Shown: positions 29,044 to 40,018, counted from the stretch's first letter. The stretch: DNA of 64,000 nt from Planctomycetaceae bacterium (GCA_002709045.1 PAPJ01000065.1:62001-126000), one strand, 5' to 3'. The notes: a model not told the origin generated them from the letters alone. Program-made: numbers and translations.

Positions 29044-30405
29044 TTAAGTTAGTATCTCGTTTGCAACATTCCCACCGACATCCGTCAGACGAAAATCACG
29101 TCCGGCATATCTATAAGTCAGTCGCTCGTGATCGATCCCTAATAAATGCAGAACTGTCGCATGTATATCGTTTACGTGCATTCTATTTTCGACAGCACGA
29201 AAGCCAAAATCATCTGTTGCTCCATATGCCATACCACCCTGCACTCCACCACCAGCTAACATCATTGTAAGTCCGTAATGATTATGGTCTCTACCGTTGC
29301 CATTCTCAGAAACCGGCGTGCGCCCAAACTCTCCGCCCCAGAGGATCAACGTATCTTCAAACATTCCTCGCCGCTTTAAATCAGCAAACAATGCAGCCAT
29401 TGGTTGATCAATTGATTTCGCCAGTGGTTTTACCGCTGTATTATGGTTCGAATGCGTATCCCATGGCTGACCGTTTCCATAATAGACCTGGACAAATCGA
29501 ACGCCTCTTTCAACAAGACGACGTGCCAACAAGCAACCGTTGGCGAAATGCCCATCTCCATACGCCTCACGCGTCGCTTCATCTTCACGCGTCAGATCAA
29601 ACGCTTCACTACCCTCAGTTTGCATACGAAATGCTGTTTCAAGATTCTTTATCCGCCCCTCCAGACGAGAATCTTTAATACGCTCTTTCAGATGCTGGCG
29701 ATTCAATTCTGCCAGCAAATCAAGATCTTCCCGCTGAGCGGCCAGCGTCTGACGCTGGCCACGTAAAAACGGAATCATCTTCTCCGGTTCAATCTTAGAG
29801 TGATTAACGTAGCTCCCCTGAAATTCCGACGGCAAAAACGCACTGCTCCAAAGAATGGAGAAACGCACCGGTCTTCCCGGACAAAGAACCACATAACCGG
29901 GCAGATTCTCATTTTCAGTCCCTAAACCGTAAAGCATCCATGATCCCAACGAGGGCACGGTGGGGGTAATCGAACCATTGTTCATCAACAACAGTGCGGG
30001 GCCGTGATTAGGATTGTCTGTATAGACACTACGCAGTACGCATAAGTCATCTGCGTGCACCGCTAACCGGGGTAACAACTCGCTAACTTCCAGTCCTGAT
30101 TCGCCATATTTACTGTACTTAAACGGACACTCTAACAATCCCCCGGTCTTACGTTCTGTCCGCAGTGTAACTTCGTCCGGCCGCTGACCGGCAAATTTGT
30201 TGAGACTCGGTTTGGGATCAAAAAAATCCCCCTGAAAGGCTCCGCCATTCATAAACAGCTGGATAACCCGTTTAACTTTGGGCCGATGATGCAATCCTTC
30301 CTCACTGGCCTTGGATGTATCTGATAATAAACTGCCTAACGCTGCTGCCCCAAACCCGCCTCCCATCGAAGAAATAGCGGAGCGACGGCTAATATTTTCT
30401 ATCAT
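29044..30405 (-). CDS. DUF1501 domain protein
   Basis: 'ISRRSAISSMGGGFGAAALG' leader; 'LFMNGGAFQGDFFDPKPSLNKF', 'WGGEFGRTPVSENGNGRDHNHYG'. ATG at 30405 preceded by GAGAGGA. Confidence 0.93.
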   Translation of the reverse strand: MIENISRRSAISSMGGGFGAAALGSLLSDTSKASEEGLHHRPKVKRVIQLFMNGGAFQGDFFDPKPSLNKFAGQRPDEVTLRTERKTGGLLECPFKYSKYGESGLEVSELLPRLAVHADDLCVLRSVYTDNPNHGPALLLMNNGSITPTVPSLGSWMLYGLGTENENLPGYVVLCPGRPVRFSILWSSAFLPSEFQGSYVNHSKIEPEKMIPFLRGQRQTLAAQREDLDLLAELNRQHLKERIKDSRLEGRIKNLETAFRMQTEGSEAFDLTREDEATREAYGDGHFANGCLLARRLVERGVRFVQVYYGNGQPWDTHSNHNTAVKPLAKSIDQPMAALFADLKRRGMFEDTLILWGGEFGRTPVSENGNGRDHNHYGLTMMLAGGGVQGGMAYGATDDFGFRAVENRMHVNDIHATVLHLLGIDHERLTYRYAGRDFRLTDVGGNVANEILT

Positions 30406-30421
30406 TTGCTCTGTCCTCTCC

Positions 30422-32788
30422 TTACTCAACAAAGGCAAATTCGTTAGTGATTAATAAAGCATGCACATAGCGGACAAGTCGATCGTCAGAAGGGACATCA
30501 CCAGCGAGAAACTTAATTCCCAGCGTTACTTCTGTATCTGTCGGTAGGCGGCGATAAATCTGTTTGTACAATTGTTCAATCATCTCCGGAGCATCTAACT
30601 CCACTTGGATATTGTCCAGCACCGCAATCGCACAATCCCAGATAAACTCGCTGTTGAGCGCATAGAGTTGTTGCAGCGGCGTATCCACCTCTTCCCGTTT
30701 AGGGCTGTGGCCTGTCGGTTCCGGAAAACCATGCATTTTCAACACATCATCTAACTCACGTCGCTTTATGAGCGCATAAATCGTGCGGCGATTATTTTCC
30801 GGCGCAGATAATGCAACGGGCTCACCACCAATCTTAGAATCCAGACGTCCGGACACCTCCAGCATCGAATCTCTCCACGCTTCAATATCCAACCGTCGCC
30901 TACGAACAGACCAGTACATGCGATTCTCCGGATCTATACCGGAGTACTTCTCACTAAAACGACTAGCCTGCTTAAATGTATCGCTCTCGAGAATTGTGCG
31001 ATGCAGCCATTTTAATGACCAGCCATTTACAATTAATCGCAATGCTAATGCATCTAGCAATTCCGGGTGAGTTGGCACATCGCCCTGTAGTCCCAAATTA
31101 CTTGGTGTATCCACCAGATGCTGACCAAAATGATGTCCCCAAACGCGATTCACAATAACACGAGCCATTAAGAAACTTGCATGTTCAAACAAGGCCTCCG
31201 CCAGCTCCTGTCTGCCGCTGCCTTTCACAAACCCCGTTTCGGAATCATCAAACAACCGCAGGAACCTCCGAACAACAACATCTCCCTTATTGCCTGGGTT
31301 ACCACGATGTTGCAATGCGACATTCACCATCTTGGTATCGTCATAGACCACTTTCGACATCGCTTCGCTTTCAGCGATAACTGACACACTGGCATCAACG
31401 ATTCCGGGCACTTTTTCAACATCAACTTGCGTGACTTTTTTCAGGTCTTCAATTCTTTGTTTTGCCTCTTTAATTTTTTCATCATGAATTGCTTTGTCAG
31501 CGGCGGTAAAACGCGTCAACTCTTCACGCTGAATGAAGCTGTTCAAATCTCTGATTTCGGCATCAGCAGCAATCACTTTTTTGCGATTCTCAAACGTCAT
31601 CATCGGAACATCCAACACCCGTATATTAGCGAACACACCAGCTAATGAGTAATAGTCCTTTTGACTTACGGGATCAAATTTGTGGTCATGACAACGGGCA
31701 CAGGCCAACGACATACCCAAAAAGGTTCGCCCTACCATATCGATACGTTCTTCCCACTCCTCAGCAATCACCGTTTCCAATACGACGGGGGCAAGCCTCG
31801 GCTCTTTCCAGTAAGTAGGGCTTAAGCCAAGCATCCCCAGAGCCCGCAGATCGCCGGCACTTGCCTGAGCCATCGAATCCGCCGCAAACTGCATTTTGAC
31901 GAATTGATCATAGCTAACATCATCATTGAGTGCACCGATCACCCAGTCGCGATATCTCCATGCGCCAGCGGTACTCTTCAACCAACTTGCCGTGGTATCG
32001 GTATATCGAACTAAATCCAGCCAGTGCCGGGCCCAGCGTTCGCCGTATCCCGGACTTCCTAAGTACTGGTTTACCAAGTTGGCGTAAACAGATTCTGTAG
32101 GATTCCTGACATATCGGCGAATATCCTCCAAACTGGGGGGTAGCCCTCGAAGTGTTAAAGAAAGTCGACGAATCAAGGCAGTTGCCTCTGCCTCTTTTTG
32201 CATCCGCACACCCCCCTGACGCTGCCGGCGGCGAATCCAGTAGTCAACAACTTCACTGTCTGACTTTAAACGACGATGATCGCTCAACTGCTTAAAAGCC
32301 CAGTGATTCCGAGCATCCTGACTATCACTTTCCCCAGGCGACTGAGCAACTGCTTTGCCTTCCGGCATCTTTGCACCATCACGGATCCAAACAACAATCG
32401 ACTCAACGTCTGCCTCTACCAAACGCCCTGACGGTGGCATTTCCAAATCAGTATGTGAATATCTAATCGCCTCAACCAGTAAACTCGATTGCGGTTTCCC
32501 GGCAACAATTGCAATCCCTCGATCCCCTCCGGCCAGCATACCGGCGCGAGTATCCATGTTGAAACCAGCTTCAATAATCCCGTGTCTACCACTATGACAT
32601 TCATAGCAATGTTGCACCAAAAGTGGACGAACTTTAGACTCAAAGAACGTAAACTCATCTTCAGCCCTTACCGTTGTTTTCAATAAACAAAAGGAAGCAG
32701 AATACAACAGTATCAGCAAGCATGTTCTTACACCTGGCAATGAATGATTCTCCGTATCCTTTGTTTTTTTGATTGACTCGGCTGACAT
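30422..32788 (-). CDS. PSD1 family protein (PSCyt1/DUF1549/DUF1553)
   Basis: 'VRPLLVQHCYECHSGRH', 'YGERWARHWLDLVRYTDT', 'CARCHDHKFDPVSQKDYYSLAGVFAN'. Confidence 0.94.
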   Translation of the reverse strand: MSAESIKKTKDTENHSLPGVRTCLLILLYSASFCLLKTTVRAEDEFTFFESKVRPLLVQHCYECHSGRHGIIEAGFNMDTRAGMLAGGDRGIAIVAGKPQSSLLVEAIRYSHTDLEMPPSGRLVEADVESIVVWIRDGAKMPEGKAVAQSPGESDSQDARNHWAFKQLSDHRRLKSDSEVVDYWIRRRQRQGGVRMQKEAEATALIRRLSLTLRGLPPSLEDIRRYVRNPTESVYANLVNQYLGSPGYGERWARHWLDLVRYTDTTASWLKSTAGAWRYRDWVIGALNDDVSYDQFVKMQFAADSMAQASAGDLRALGMLGLSPTYWKEPRLAPVVLETVIAEEWEERIDMVGRTFLGMSLACARCHDHKFDPVSQKDYYSLAGVFANIRVLDVPMMTFENRKKVIAADAEIRDLNSFIQREELTRFTAADKAIHDEKIKEAKQRIEDLKKVTQVDVEKVPGIVDASVSVIAESEAMSKVVYDDTKMVNVALQHRGNPGNKGDVVVRRFLRLFDDSETGFVKGSGRQELAEALFEHASFLMARVIVNRVWGHHFGQHLVDTPSNLGLQGDVPTHPELLDALALRLIVNGWSLKWLHRTILESDTFKQASRFSEKYSGIDPENRMYWSVRRRRLDIEAWRDSMLEVSGRLDSKIGGEPVALSAPENNRRTIYALIKRRELDDVLKMHGFPEPTGHSPKREEVDTPLQQLYALNSEFIWDCAIAVLDNIQVELDAPEMIEQLYKQIYRRLPTDTEVTLGIKFLAGDVPSDDRLVRYVHALLITNEFAFVE

Positions 32789-32792
32789 CTCA

Positions 32793-33962
32793 CTACTTCA
32801 ATAGCGGGTCGAGCACTTTAGAGTACATCTGGGCATAACGCATAAATCCCAAATCATTGGGATGCGATCCATCAGTAGCCGCTTCGCCATCGTCGCCCAA
32901 AAGGTTCAGCCCCTTTAAGTAATGTAAGCCGCCAACACCTTCCTTTAGTAACTGCTGGTAACCTTCACGGAATGCTTGTTGATTCCCTTTGTGGCGACTG
33001 CGAGTATCAGCAAAAAATTGCGAGTTCGTAAACCAACGATCCTCAACCATAACAATTGGCGTATCAGGGCGATGGTTACGCAACCGCTTAAAGAAGGGAA
33101 CGGTTCGTTCCTTAACCTGTTGAGGATTCAGATTGGGCAAACAATCGATACAGTAAACTGCTGCATCTATCTCCCCAATTAAATCGGCTAATTCCATTTC
33201 TAAACGGCCGTTTCCAGAAAATCCCAAATTCACTGTAGGTAGATTATACCGCCGACCTAGCAATGCAGAAATCGACATGCCGGGTCTAGAAGCACAAGCT
33301 CCATGCATAATTGACGTTCCATAAAACAGAATTGGTTTCTCTGTTCGTGGCGGCACAGGAGTAAACCGCGTAGCGGACTTAACTCCAATCTCTAACTTTT
33401 TCACACCGTTATAAAGTGGGAGATAAGCTGTAAAAAGGCGTCCTGCCTCGGGCCCCGGATCAATCCCACTGATTACGCGCGTCTTAACATGCTGAGTTGC
33501 AGGCCTAACGACTTGCACCCATCGATCCTTGCCCGTTTCCGTTCGACCGTAAAAATCAATCCCACTAACTCCGGTGGCCGGCATATGAACCATACTGAGG
33601 TTTGCAGACCTTAATTGATAATCAACGTGAATCTCAGGCGAAGCTGTTTTAAAACGTACAACCATGCCGGCACTATGCAAGCTCAGATTCCATACCGCAT
33701 CACGCACAAGACCCTTCGCTCTTTTTGGCAAGCGATCGAAATACGAATCAGTATCCTCAAAGCCTCGCCCTTCAATCCCCCAACTTTGAACATCATACCA
33801 ATCCACTCCATTTTCAGTACGCGGAGTGATTTGTGATTCACTGCTGGCTCGTACACAACCTGTCGAGAAATTTACCCCAGTGAGAATCCCTGTCTTTATA
33901 AACATTCTGCGTTGCATTAGATTACCTACCATGAGTCGATTCAACCTCTTTATGCCGGTCAT
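32793..33962 (-). CDS. SGNH/GDSL-type hydrolase with leader
   Basis: 'PILFYGTSIMHGACASRPGMSISALLGRRYNLPTVNLGFSGNGRLE' and 'DGSHPNDLGFMRYAQMY' (catalytic DxxH-like). True start may be an internal Met (MQRRMFIKTG...). Confidence 0.85.
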   Translation of the reverse strand: MTGIKRLNRLMVGNLMQRRMFIKTGILTGVNFSTGCVRASSESQITPRTENGVDWYDVQSWGIEGRGFEDTDSYFDRLPKRAKGLVRDAVWNLSLHSAGMVVRFKTASPEIHVDYQLRSANLSMVHMPATGVSGIDFYGRTETGKDRWVQVVRPATQHVKTRVISGIDPGPEAGRLFTAYLPLYNGVKKLEIGVKSATRFTPVPPRTEKPILFYGTSIMHGACASRPGMSISALLGRRYNLPTVNLGFSGNGRLEMELADLIGEIDAAVYCIDCLPNLNPQQVKERTVPFFKRLRNHRPDTPIVMVEDRWFTNSQFFADTRSRHKGNQQAFREGYQQLLKEGVGGLHYLKGLNLLGDDGEAATDGSHPNDLGFMRYAQMYSKVLDPLLK

Positions 33963-35679
33963 AAACCAGTTCCCCTCCTAAATATGTTTGCAGAACTTTA
34001 GTCTCCTTTACCTGCTCCAGATCTACCGTCATGATATCCCGATCAATCAATACAAAATCGGCTAGTTTCCCTGCCTCTATAGATCCTTTTTTCTCCTCTT
34101 CAAAGGTTAAATAGGCATTATTAAGCGTATACAATCGCAATGCCTGTTGTCGGCTGAGAACCTGTTCGGGATGCAACGACTCGGTCATGTAACGTGGTTG
34201 ACGCTTGAGTGTTATCCACATACCTAGAAAGGGGTTGTACGGATTAACGCTTCGAAGACCGCCGATCCTCTGCATATGATCGGACCCTCCTCCGACAACA
34301 ACTCCCTTTTCAAAAATCGTTCTGTATGGCTGAAAGTACTCGGTTCTTTTCTGACCAAACTGACGCAAAAGTGTTTTTCCGTCCATATAAAGCCAAGCTG
34401 GTTGTAGGTCTGCCACCACACCCAAATCAGCCATGCTTTCAATCGCCTGAAGACTCATAAAGTTGCAATGAGTAATACACGGCCTGTGTTGAGCCACCTT
34501 AAAATCATTTCTGTCAATGGTTCGATACGCATCCAACAACGCATGAACGGCTCCGTCACCAACACTATGTGCCGTCATTTGAAATCCTTTTTCCAACATC
34601 AGTTTTGAAAACTGATAGAGTCGCTCCTGCTCGATATAACGCATACCTCGGTATTCCGGATCACGGATCGAGTATATTTCGCTGACGCCCCAAGGTTTTC
34701 GCATAAATGCACTCCCGGTTAACATTCCGCCATCGAGAAATACCTTAACGCCCCGAAGCCACAGGTGAGGATTGTACTGATGCAGTGGGTCTGCAGCAGC
34801 TTTTTCAATACGAGCCTTAATCGTTTCTGGGCTTGTATTGGCATTCATCGAATAATACAGGAAGACCCGCACATTCAAATCTTCGGCTTTGTACAAAGCC
34901 CGCCAAATCTCAAGAGCCTGGTCATTCGTATTCCTATCCGAAACCGATGTAATACCAACTTTATTGTAATCACCTATGAGTTTCCTCAATTGCGCCACAC
35001 GTTCGTTCTGTGTAGGCGATTTCGTATTGGGTTCATACTTCAGTAGTGAACTCCCACTTCGCAATACGCCGGTTAATTTGCCCTCTTCATCCCGCTCCAA
35101 CTTATATTTAGCCCCTACCGGAGGAACAAAGGTATCGTCGATACCTGACAACTCGAGTGCCCGCGAATTTACTGCCGAATCCGGACCGGTGCGAAACAGG
35201 ACAGGATTCTTTGGAGCAACAAGATCCATTTCCTTTCTGGTCGGAAAACGTTGCTCTTTAAGCCTTGTAATGAACACCTGACTCATAGAAATCCACTGGT
35301 CGTCTTCGAGAATCTCCGCACGTTTTTTAATATATGCCAATACATCGCTAATTTGATGCATTGGTGGCACGACGTGGTCATATTCATAAACCGCCGCGCC
35401 TGTGGAATGCACATGCGAGTCAATAAGTCCGGGAACGACAGTAACACCTTTTAAGTCAATGATTTCTGCCGTTTGAGTTCGGCCACGCATGACTTCTTCA
35501 TTAGATCCAACAGATATAAATCGCCCGGCCTTAACGGCAAAAGCAGACACCGTTGAATCCTTAGCATCTACGGTATGGACCCTACCATTAATATAGACCG
35601 CGTCAGTTGGTGAATTACTCTGGGCCAATACTGTAAGCTGCAGTATTGGGAAGATGATAAGTAGCAATAAATTTCTCAT
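33922..35679 (-). CDS. Amidohydrolase family protein (YtcJ-like)
   Basis: 'AVYINGRVHTVDAKDS', 'VVPGLIDSHVHSTG', 'MTAHSVGDGAVHALLDAYRTI', 'LADFVLIDRDIM'. Confidence 0.93.
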   Translation of the reverse strand: MRNLLLLIIFPILQLTVLAQSNSPTDAVYINGRVHTVDAKDSTVSAFAVKAGRFISVGSNEEVMRGRTQTAEIIDLKGVTVVPGLIDSHVHSTGAAVYEYDHVVPPMHQISDVLAYIKKRAEILEDDQWISMSQVFITRLKEQRFPTRKEMDLVAPKNPVLFRTGPDSAVNSRALELSGIDDTFVPPVGAKYKLERDEEGKLTGVLRSGSSLLKYEPNTKSPTQNERVAQLRKLIGDYNKVGITSVSDRNTNDQALEIWRALYKAEDLNVRVFLYYSMNANTSPETIKARIEKAAADPLHQYNPHLWLRGVKVFLDGGMLTGSAFMRKPWGVSEIYSIRDPEYRGMRYIEQERLYQFSKLMLEKGFQMTAHSVGDGAVHALLDAYRTIDRNDFKVAQHRPCITHCNFMSLQAIESMADLGVVADLQPAWLYMDGKTLLRQFGQKRTEYFQPYRTIFEKGVVVGGGSDHMQRIGGLRSVNPYNPFLGMWITLKRQPRYMTESLHPEQVLSRQQALRLYTLNNAYLTFEEEKKGSIEAGKLADFVLIDRDIMTVDLEQVKETKVLQTYLGGELVYDRHKEVESTHGR

Positions 35680-35782
35680 CGAATTTTACCCTCCTGTTTT
35701 TGAGCGTTACTAGGCGACTCGTTATATTGATTTTCTAAAGGCGGTTCGTTACCTATCAATCTCTATTAGAAACTATCCACAC

Positions 35783-37177
35783 ATGTCATTCACATTTCGA
35801 ATATTTGTTTTTACACTTTCCTTTCTTTGCCTGCACGCTGTACTTAAAGCAGATTCTCCAAATGTTATTTTCCTACTATCTGATGATCAACGCCCGGACA
35901 CGATCGCGGCGCTCGGAAACCCCGTGATCCAAACTCCCCATCTGGATCGACTGGTCCGGGAAGGCTCCACGTTCACTCAGGCAACCTGTGCTAATCCCCT
36001 CTGTGTCCCAAGTCGTGCTGAATTACTTTCAGGTCAAACCGGCTTCCGCAACGGTGTTTATCAGACTCCGCTAAGACCGGATCTGGGGCACACCACCTGG
36101 CCTCAAGCAATGCAGGCCGCCGGTTACAACACCTGCCATGTAGGCAAGTGGATGGTATCCGGCCGGCCGTCTTCACGAGGGTATATACATTCGCTGGGCC
36201 TCTTTTCTTCAGGTTCACGTCCTGAAAAAACGCAATATGATTTCGCCGGCCGCGAAGTTACCGGATATCGTGGCTGGGTTTTCCAAACCGATGATGGAAA
36301 ACGATTTCCCGAACAGGGAGTGGGATTAACACCTGATATCGAACGTAAATTTGCCGATGCTGCTATCGCTTTCATCAAACGAGACCATAGCAAACCCTAT
36401 TTTCTGCACGTCAACTTCACAGCTCCACATGATCCCTTACTAATGCCACCTGGCTGGGAAGGCATTTACAATCCCAAACGGATGCCCCTACCTAAAAACT
36501 TCAAAACGCAACATCCATTTGACCATGGTAATTTGAAAGGGCGTGATGAACTACTTAATACATTTCCACGACGAAAGAAAGACATCAAACGCGATCTTGC
36601 CACCTACTACGCCGTAATCTCACATATGGACCAGCAAATCGGCCGAATCCTAAAAGCCTTAGATGAAACCAATCAAACGAAGAACACCATTATTGTCTTT
36701 AGCAGTGACCATGGTTTAGCTCTTGGTAGTCACGGATTGATGGGAAAGCAGAACATGTATGAGCACACCATCAATGTTCCTTTGATTTTTCGAGGTCCTG
36801 GAATCCCGCAGGGGCGGACGTTCGCGGCGCAATGTTACCTTCGCGATCTCTACCCAACCTTTATGGATATTACTCAGCAGGAATTTAATCCTTCGATTGA
36901 AGGAACAAGTCTAATGCCCGTCATGCGAGATGAAATTGATGTGCTCTACCCGTTTATCATCGGATATTTCCGTGACTGCCAAAGAATGATCCGCATGCAG
37001 AACTGGAAGCTAATTGACTATCCTCAGGTCAAACGCGTTCAGCTCTTTCACCTCGGGAATGATCCTCATGAACTAAAAAACCTGGCCGAGCAGGACAAGT
37101 TTACCCCTATTGTTGAACAACTACGACAGGAAATGAATACCTGGCTACTCAATCACGGCGACCCACTGGCCCAATAA
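35783..37177 (+). CDS. Type I sulfatase
   Basis: 'NVIFLLSDDQRPDTIAALG', modification motif C-V-P-S-R in 'CANPLCVPSRAELLSGQ', 'HVGKWM', 'SSDHGLALGSHGLMGKQNMYEH'. Confidence 0.95.
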   Translation: MSFTFRIFVFTLSFLCLHAVLKADSPNVIFLLSDDQRPDTIAALGNPVIQTPHLDRLVREGSTFTQATCANPLCVPSRAELLSGQTGFRNGVYQTPLRPDLGHTTWPQAMQAAGYNTCHVGKWMVSGRPSSRGYIHSLGLFSSGSRPEKTQYDFAGREVTGYRGWVFQTDDGKRFPEQGVGLTPDIERKFADAAIAFIKRDHSKPYFLHVNFTAPHDPLLMPPGWEGIYNPKRMPLPKNFKTQHPFDHGNLKGRDELLNTFPRRKKDIKRDLATYYAVISHMDQQIGRILKALDETNQTKNTIIVFSSDHGLALGSHGLMGKQNMYEHTINVPLIFRGPGIPQGRTFAAQCYLRDLYPTFMDITQQEFNPSIEGTSLMPVMRDEIDVLYPFIIGYFRDCQRMIRMQNWKLIDYPQVKRVQLFHLGNDPHELKNLAEQDKFTPIVEQLRQEMNTWLLNHGDPLAQ

Positions 37178-37206
37178 CCGTTACTTTTTTGTTGAAAGAC
37201 GTGACT

Positions 37207-38184
37207 ATGAATAACCGACGTGACTTCCTTGCAGGGTTTTCCGCCCTCTCACTTTCGCTCGACAGAGTACTTGGCTCAGCCCGGAAAACCAAGAAGGCTC
37301 AGATCGCAATTACTTTTGACTTGGAAATGAGTCGCCATTATCCCCGACGAGGATACACCGAATGGGATTACCAAAAGGGCAATCTTGATGACGCCACAAA
37401 AAAATACTCGGTGGCAGCCGCTAAACTCGCAAAAGACCGAGGCGTACTTATCCATTTTTTTCTGGTCGGTCGTGTACTTGAGCAGGACGATATCTCTTGG
37501 TTGCACGAAATTCACGAAATGGGTCACCCCATCGGCAATCATACATACGACCATGTATATTTACTCGCCAGCACGCCAACCCAGACGCAGTTCCGATTTT
37601 CCCGCAGTCCCTGGCTTGTAGAAAATAAAACGGTACCTGAAATCTTACGCGAGAATATCCGCCTAACTGAAATCGCCATGAAACAAAGAGCTAAGATCAG
37701 CTCTACAGGATTCCGAACCCCAGGAGGATTTCCGAAGGGCTTAAATGACCGAGAAGACCTTCAGGAGCTTCTTCTTGACCTTGGTTTTACGTGGATAAGT
37801 AGTAAGTATCCAAGTCACATTGCAACACGCACAAACCAGGGCGTGCCGCAGGATACGTACGACAAGATAATACAATCTCAGGCTTCTGCCCAACCCTTCC
37901 GATACAAAACAGGTTTGGTGGAAATACCCATGAGCCCCATTAGCGACGTGAATGCCTTTCGCTCGAATTTCTGGCGACTTGAAGAGTTTAGAAAAGCAGT
38001 GAAACTAAGTCTTAAATCAGTAATCTCCAAGCGTCAGGTCTATGACTTTCTCTGCCATCCTTCCTGCATGCTTATCGAAGATCCCGGTCATGACACGCTT
38101 AAAACAATTATCGAAACGGTACATGCAGAACCCACGATTGCAGAAATCGTGACCCTTGAACAAATCTACCAACACGTAACATAG
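37207..38184 (+). CDS. Polysaccharide deacetylase family protein
   Basis: 'QIAITFDLEMSRHYPRRGY', 'IHFFLVGRVLEQ', 'HPIGNHTYDHVYLL'; leader 'NNRRDFLAGFSALSLSL'. Start at ATG 37207. Confidence 0.85.
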   Translation: MNNRRDFLAGFSALSLSLDRVLGSARKTKKAQIAITFDLEMSRHYPRRGYTEWDYQKGNLDDATKKYSVAAAKLAKDRGVLIHFFLVGRVLEQDDISWLHEIHEMGHPIGNHTYDHVYLLASTPTQTQFRFSRSPWLVENKTVPEILRENIRLTEIAMKQRAKISSTGFRTPGGFPKGLNDREDLQELLLDLGFTWISSKYPSHIATRTNQGVPQDTYDKIIQSQASAQPFRYKTGLVEIPMSPISDVNAFRSNFWRLEEFRKAVKLSLKSVISKRQVYDFLCHPSCMLIEDPGHDTLKTIIETVHAEPTIAEIVTLEQIYQHVT

Positions 38185-38198
38185 ACAGGAAGCTATTA

Positions 38199-39251
38199 AT
38201 GACGCGAATTCTAACTCTCCTTTTGGCTGTCATTGTAACCATCACAGTCCAGGCTCAACAAACTGTTGACTATCGGAATACACTCACTCCGATCCCGCAA
38301 CCTAAGCCGATCCTGGCTGATTACCCCGAGTATGTCATGCCCATTCTGGAACAAAACCATTTTGAAGCTCCACCATTAATACAGGATCCGAAAGGCAATC
38401 TGGCTGTCCGAGCCTGGCGATTTTCGTATAACGCGAGAGGAATCATTGAAATTCCCAACATACTTAACTCCAAACAGACTGCGGTTGTATGTGTTCATCC
38501 GTGGGGAGTCGATGACGGACAGGGCTGGATCACACCTAAACCAAACGGCGTAGCGTTTGGTGGAACCCCCCTTAAGAATGAAGGTATCCTCAGGCATTCA
38601 GAAAAGATCATCAATCCCCTACTCAAGCAATTACGCCCGCATGTCAATACGATACTCTACAGCCTGCCGGGCGATGCAATACAACCCAGAACCAAAGCCT
38701 ATCGCACAACCTTTACAGCACCATCTGAACAGGATCGCGGACTAGGACGACTTAAAATGTTTCAAAAACTACAGGATTTTGACTATCAAGCCCGTCCTAT
38801 TCCAACAAACCTAAGACTTAGCAGGGATCTACCTGTTGTCGATTACTTCAAGCAATTCCGTGGTATAGATTCCTCCGAGCATTACAACGGCGCCGGATAC
38901 TGGAATCTTCCCATACCTGTAATGAAGACAATTGAAGTTAATGAAAACGACATCGTCTTCTTTGATAACCAGGGATATAGCGAATTACGTAAATTCCTGA
39001 AGGCTCAGTCAATACGGCATATACTATTGCTTGGCTACGCGACGGACATGTGTGTCTGTAACACAACAGCCGGTTATGAGAATCTTAAAGACGATTTCAA
39101 TGTCTTTCTTGTAGGGGACGCGACACAAGCTACTCACCCAGCAAACAAGAATGCCGCTTATGCAACGAATCAGGCCTTAAGCTACGCCGCACTCGATCTC
39201 CTGATTACTCAGGTCTCGTGGATCCAATACAAAGTCAGAAAGAGAGACTAG
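38199..39251 (+). CDS. Isochorismatase-like cysteine hydrolase, secreted
   Basis: 'TAVVCVHPWGVDDGQG', 'IRHILLLGYATDMCVCNTTAGYENLKDDFNVFLVGDATQAT'; signal peptide. Confidence 0.78.
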   Translation: MTRILTLLLAVIVTITVQAQQTVDYRNTLTPIPQPKPILADYPEYVMPILEQNHFEAPPLIQDPKGNLAVRAWRFSYNARGIIEIPNILNSKQTAVVCVHPWGVDDGQGWITPKPNGVAFGGTPLKNEGILRHSEKIINPLLKQLRPHVNTILYSLPGDAIQPRTKAYRTTFTAPSEQDRGLGRLKMFQKLQDFDYQARPIPTNLRLSRDLPVVDYFKQFRGIDSSEHYNGAGYWNLPIPVMKTIEVNENDIVFFDNQGYSELRKFLKAQSIRHILLLGYATDMCVCNTTAGYENLKDDFNVFLVGDATQATHPANKNAAYATNQALSYAALDLLITQVSWIQYKVRKRD

Positions 39252-39256
39252 CGTTC

Positions 39257-40018
39257 ATGTCCATTTGCCCAACAACTTACTACAATTCCCTCACCGATCC
39301 CATTGAACGTATCAAACTTGAGCTATCTGCCTGTCTTCGCTGGTCCGACAGACTTGGTCTTAGTGAAGGCATTTGTAATCATTTCAGCGTTGAAGTGCCT
39401 GATAATCCGGGAACCTTTCTGTTGAACCCTCAGGGACTACATTGGTCAGAGATCAAAGCCAGTGACATCATTACGGTGGCGGCCGACGGCACCCTTATTA
39501 ATGGAAACCATGAAGCAGAGCCAACGGCGTTTTTCATACATTCGGGTATTCATCGTAATATTGAACATGCCACCGTCGTTCTGCATACTCATATGCCCAA
39601 TGCCACTGCATTGGCATGTCTGAAAGATGGGGAAGTCATTCACTGTACACAAAATTCACTGCGATGGTTCAACCGGATTTCTTATGACAAAGACTATAAC
39701 GGACTGGCTCTTGACCATGCCGAAGGAAATCGGATGGCCGCCTTAATGCAAGACAATCGAGTGTTATTTCTAGCCAACCATGGCGTCATTGTCACAGGAC
39801 CTAACATGGCCGAAGCCTTTGATGACCTTTACTATCTGGAACGTGCCTGTGAAGTACAGGTCAAAGCAATGCAAACGGGACGAGAACTTTCGCTCATCGA
39901 CGAAGAACATGGTGAGCACGCTTATCAACAAATCATGAATGACCGTACCCAGTGCTATTCACATCTAGAATCCATCATTCGGATTCTACTGCATGAGTCT
40001 CCCGAGATGGCCGACTAA
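39257..40018 (+). CDS. Class II aldolase/adducin family protein
   Basis: 'GLSEGICNHFSVEVPDNPGTFLLNPQGLHWSEI', 'VVLHTHMPNATALA', 'FLANHGVIVTGPNMAEAFDDLYYLERACEVQ'. Confidence 0.93.
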   Translation: MSICPTTYYNSLTDPIERIKLELSACLRWSDRLGLSEGICNHFSVEVPDNPGTFLLNPQGLHWSEIKASDIITVAADGTLINGNHEAEPTAFFIHSGIHRNIEHATVVLHTHMPNATALACLKDGEVIHCTQNSLRWFNRISYDKDYNGLALDHAEGNRMAALMQDNRVLFLANHGVIVTGPNMAEAFDDLYYLERACEVQVKAMQTGRELSLIDEEHGEHAYQQIMNDRTQCYSHLESIIRILLHESPEMAD

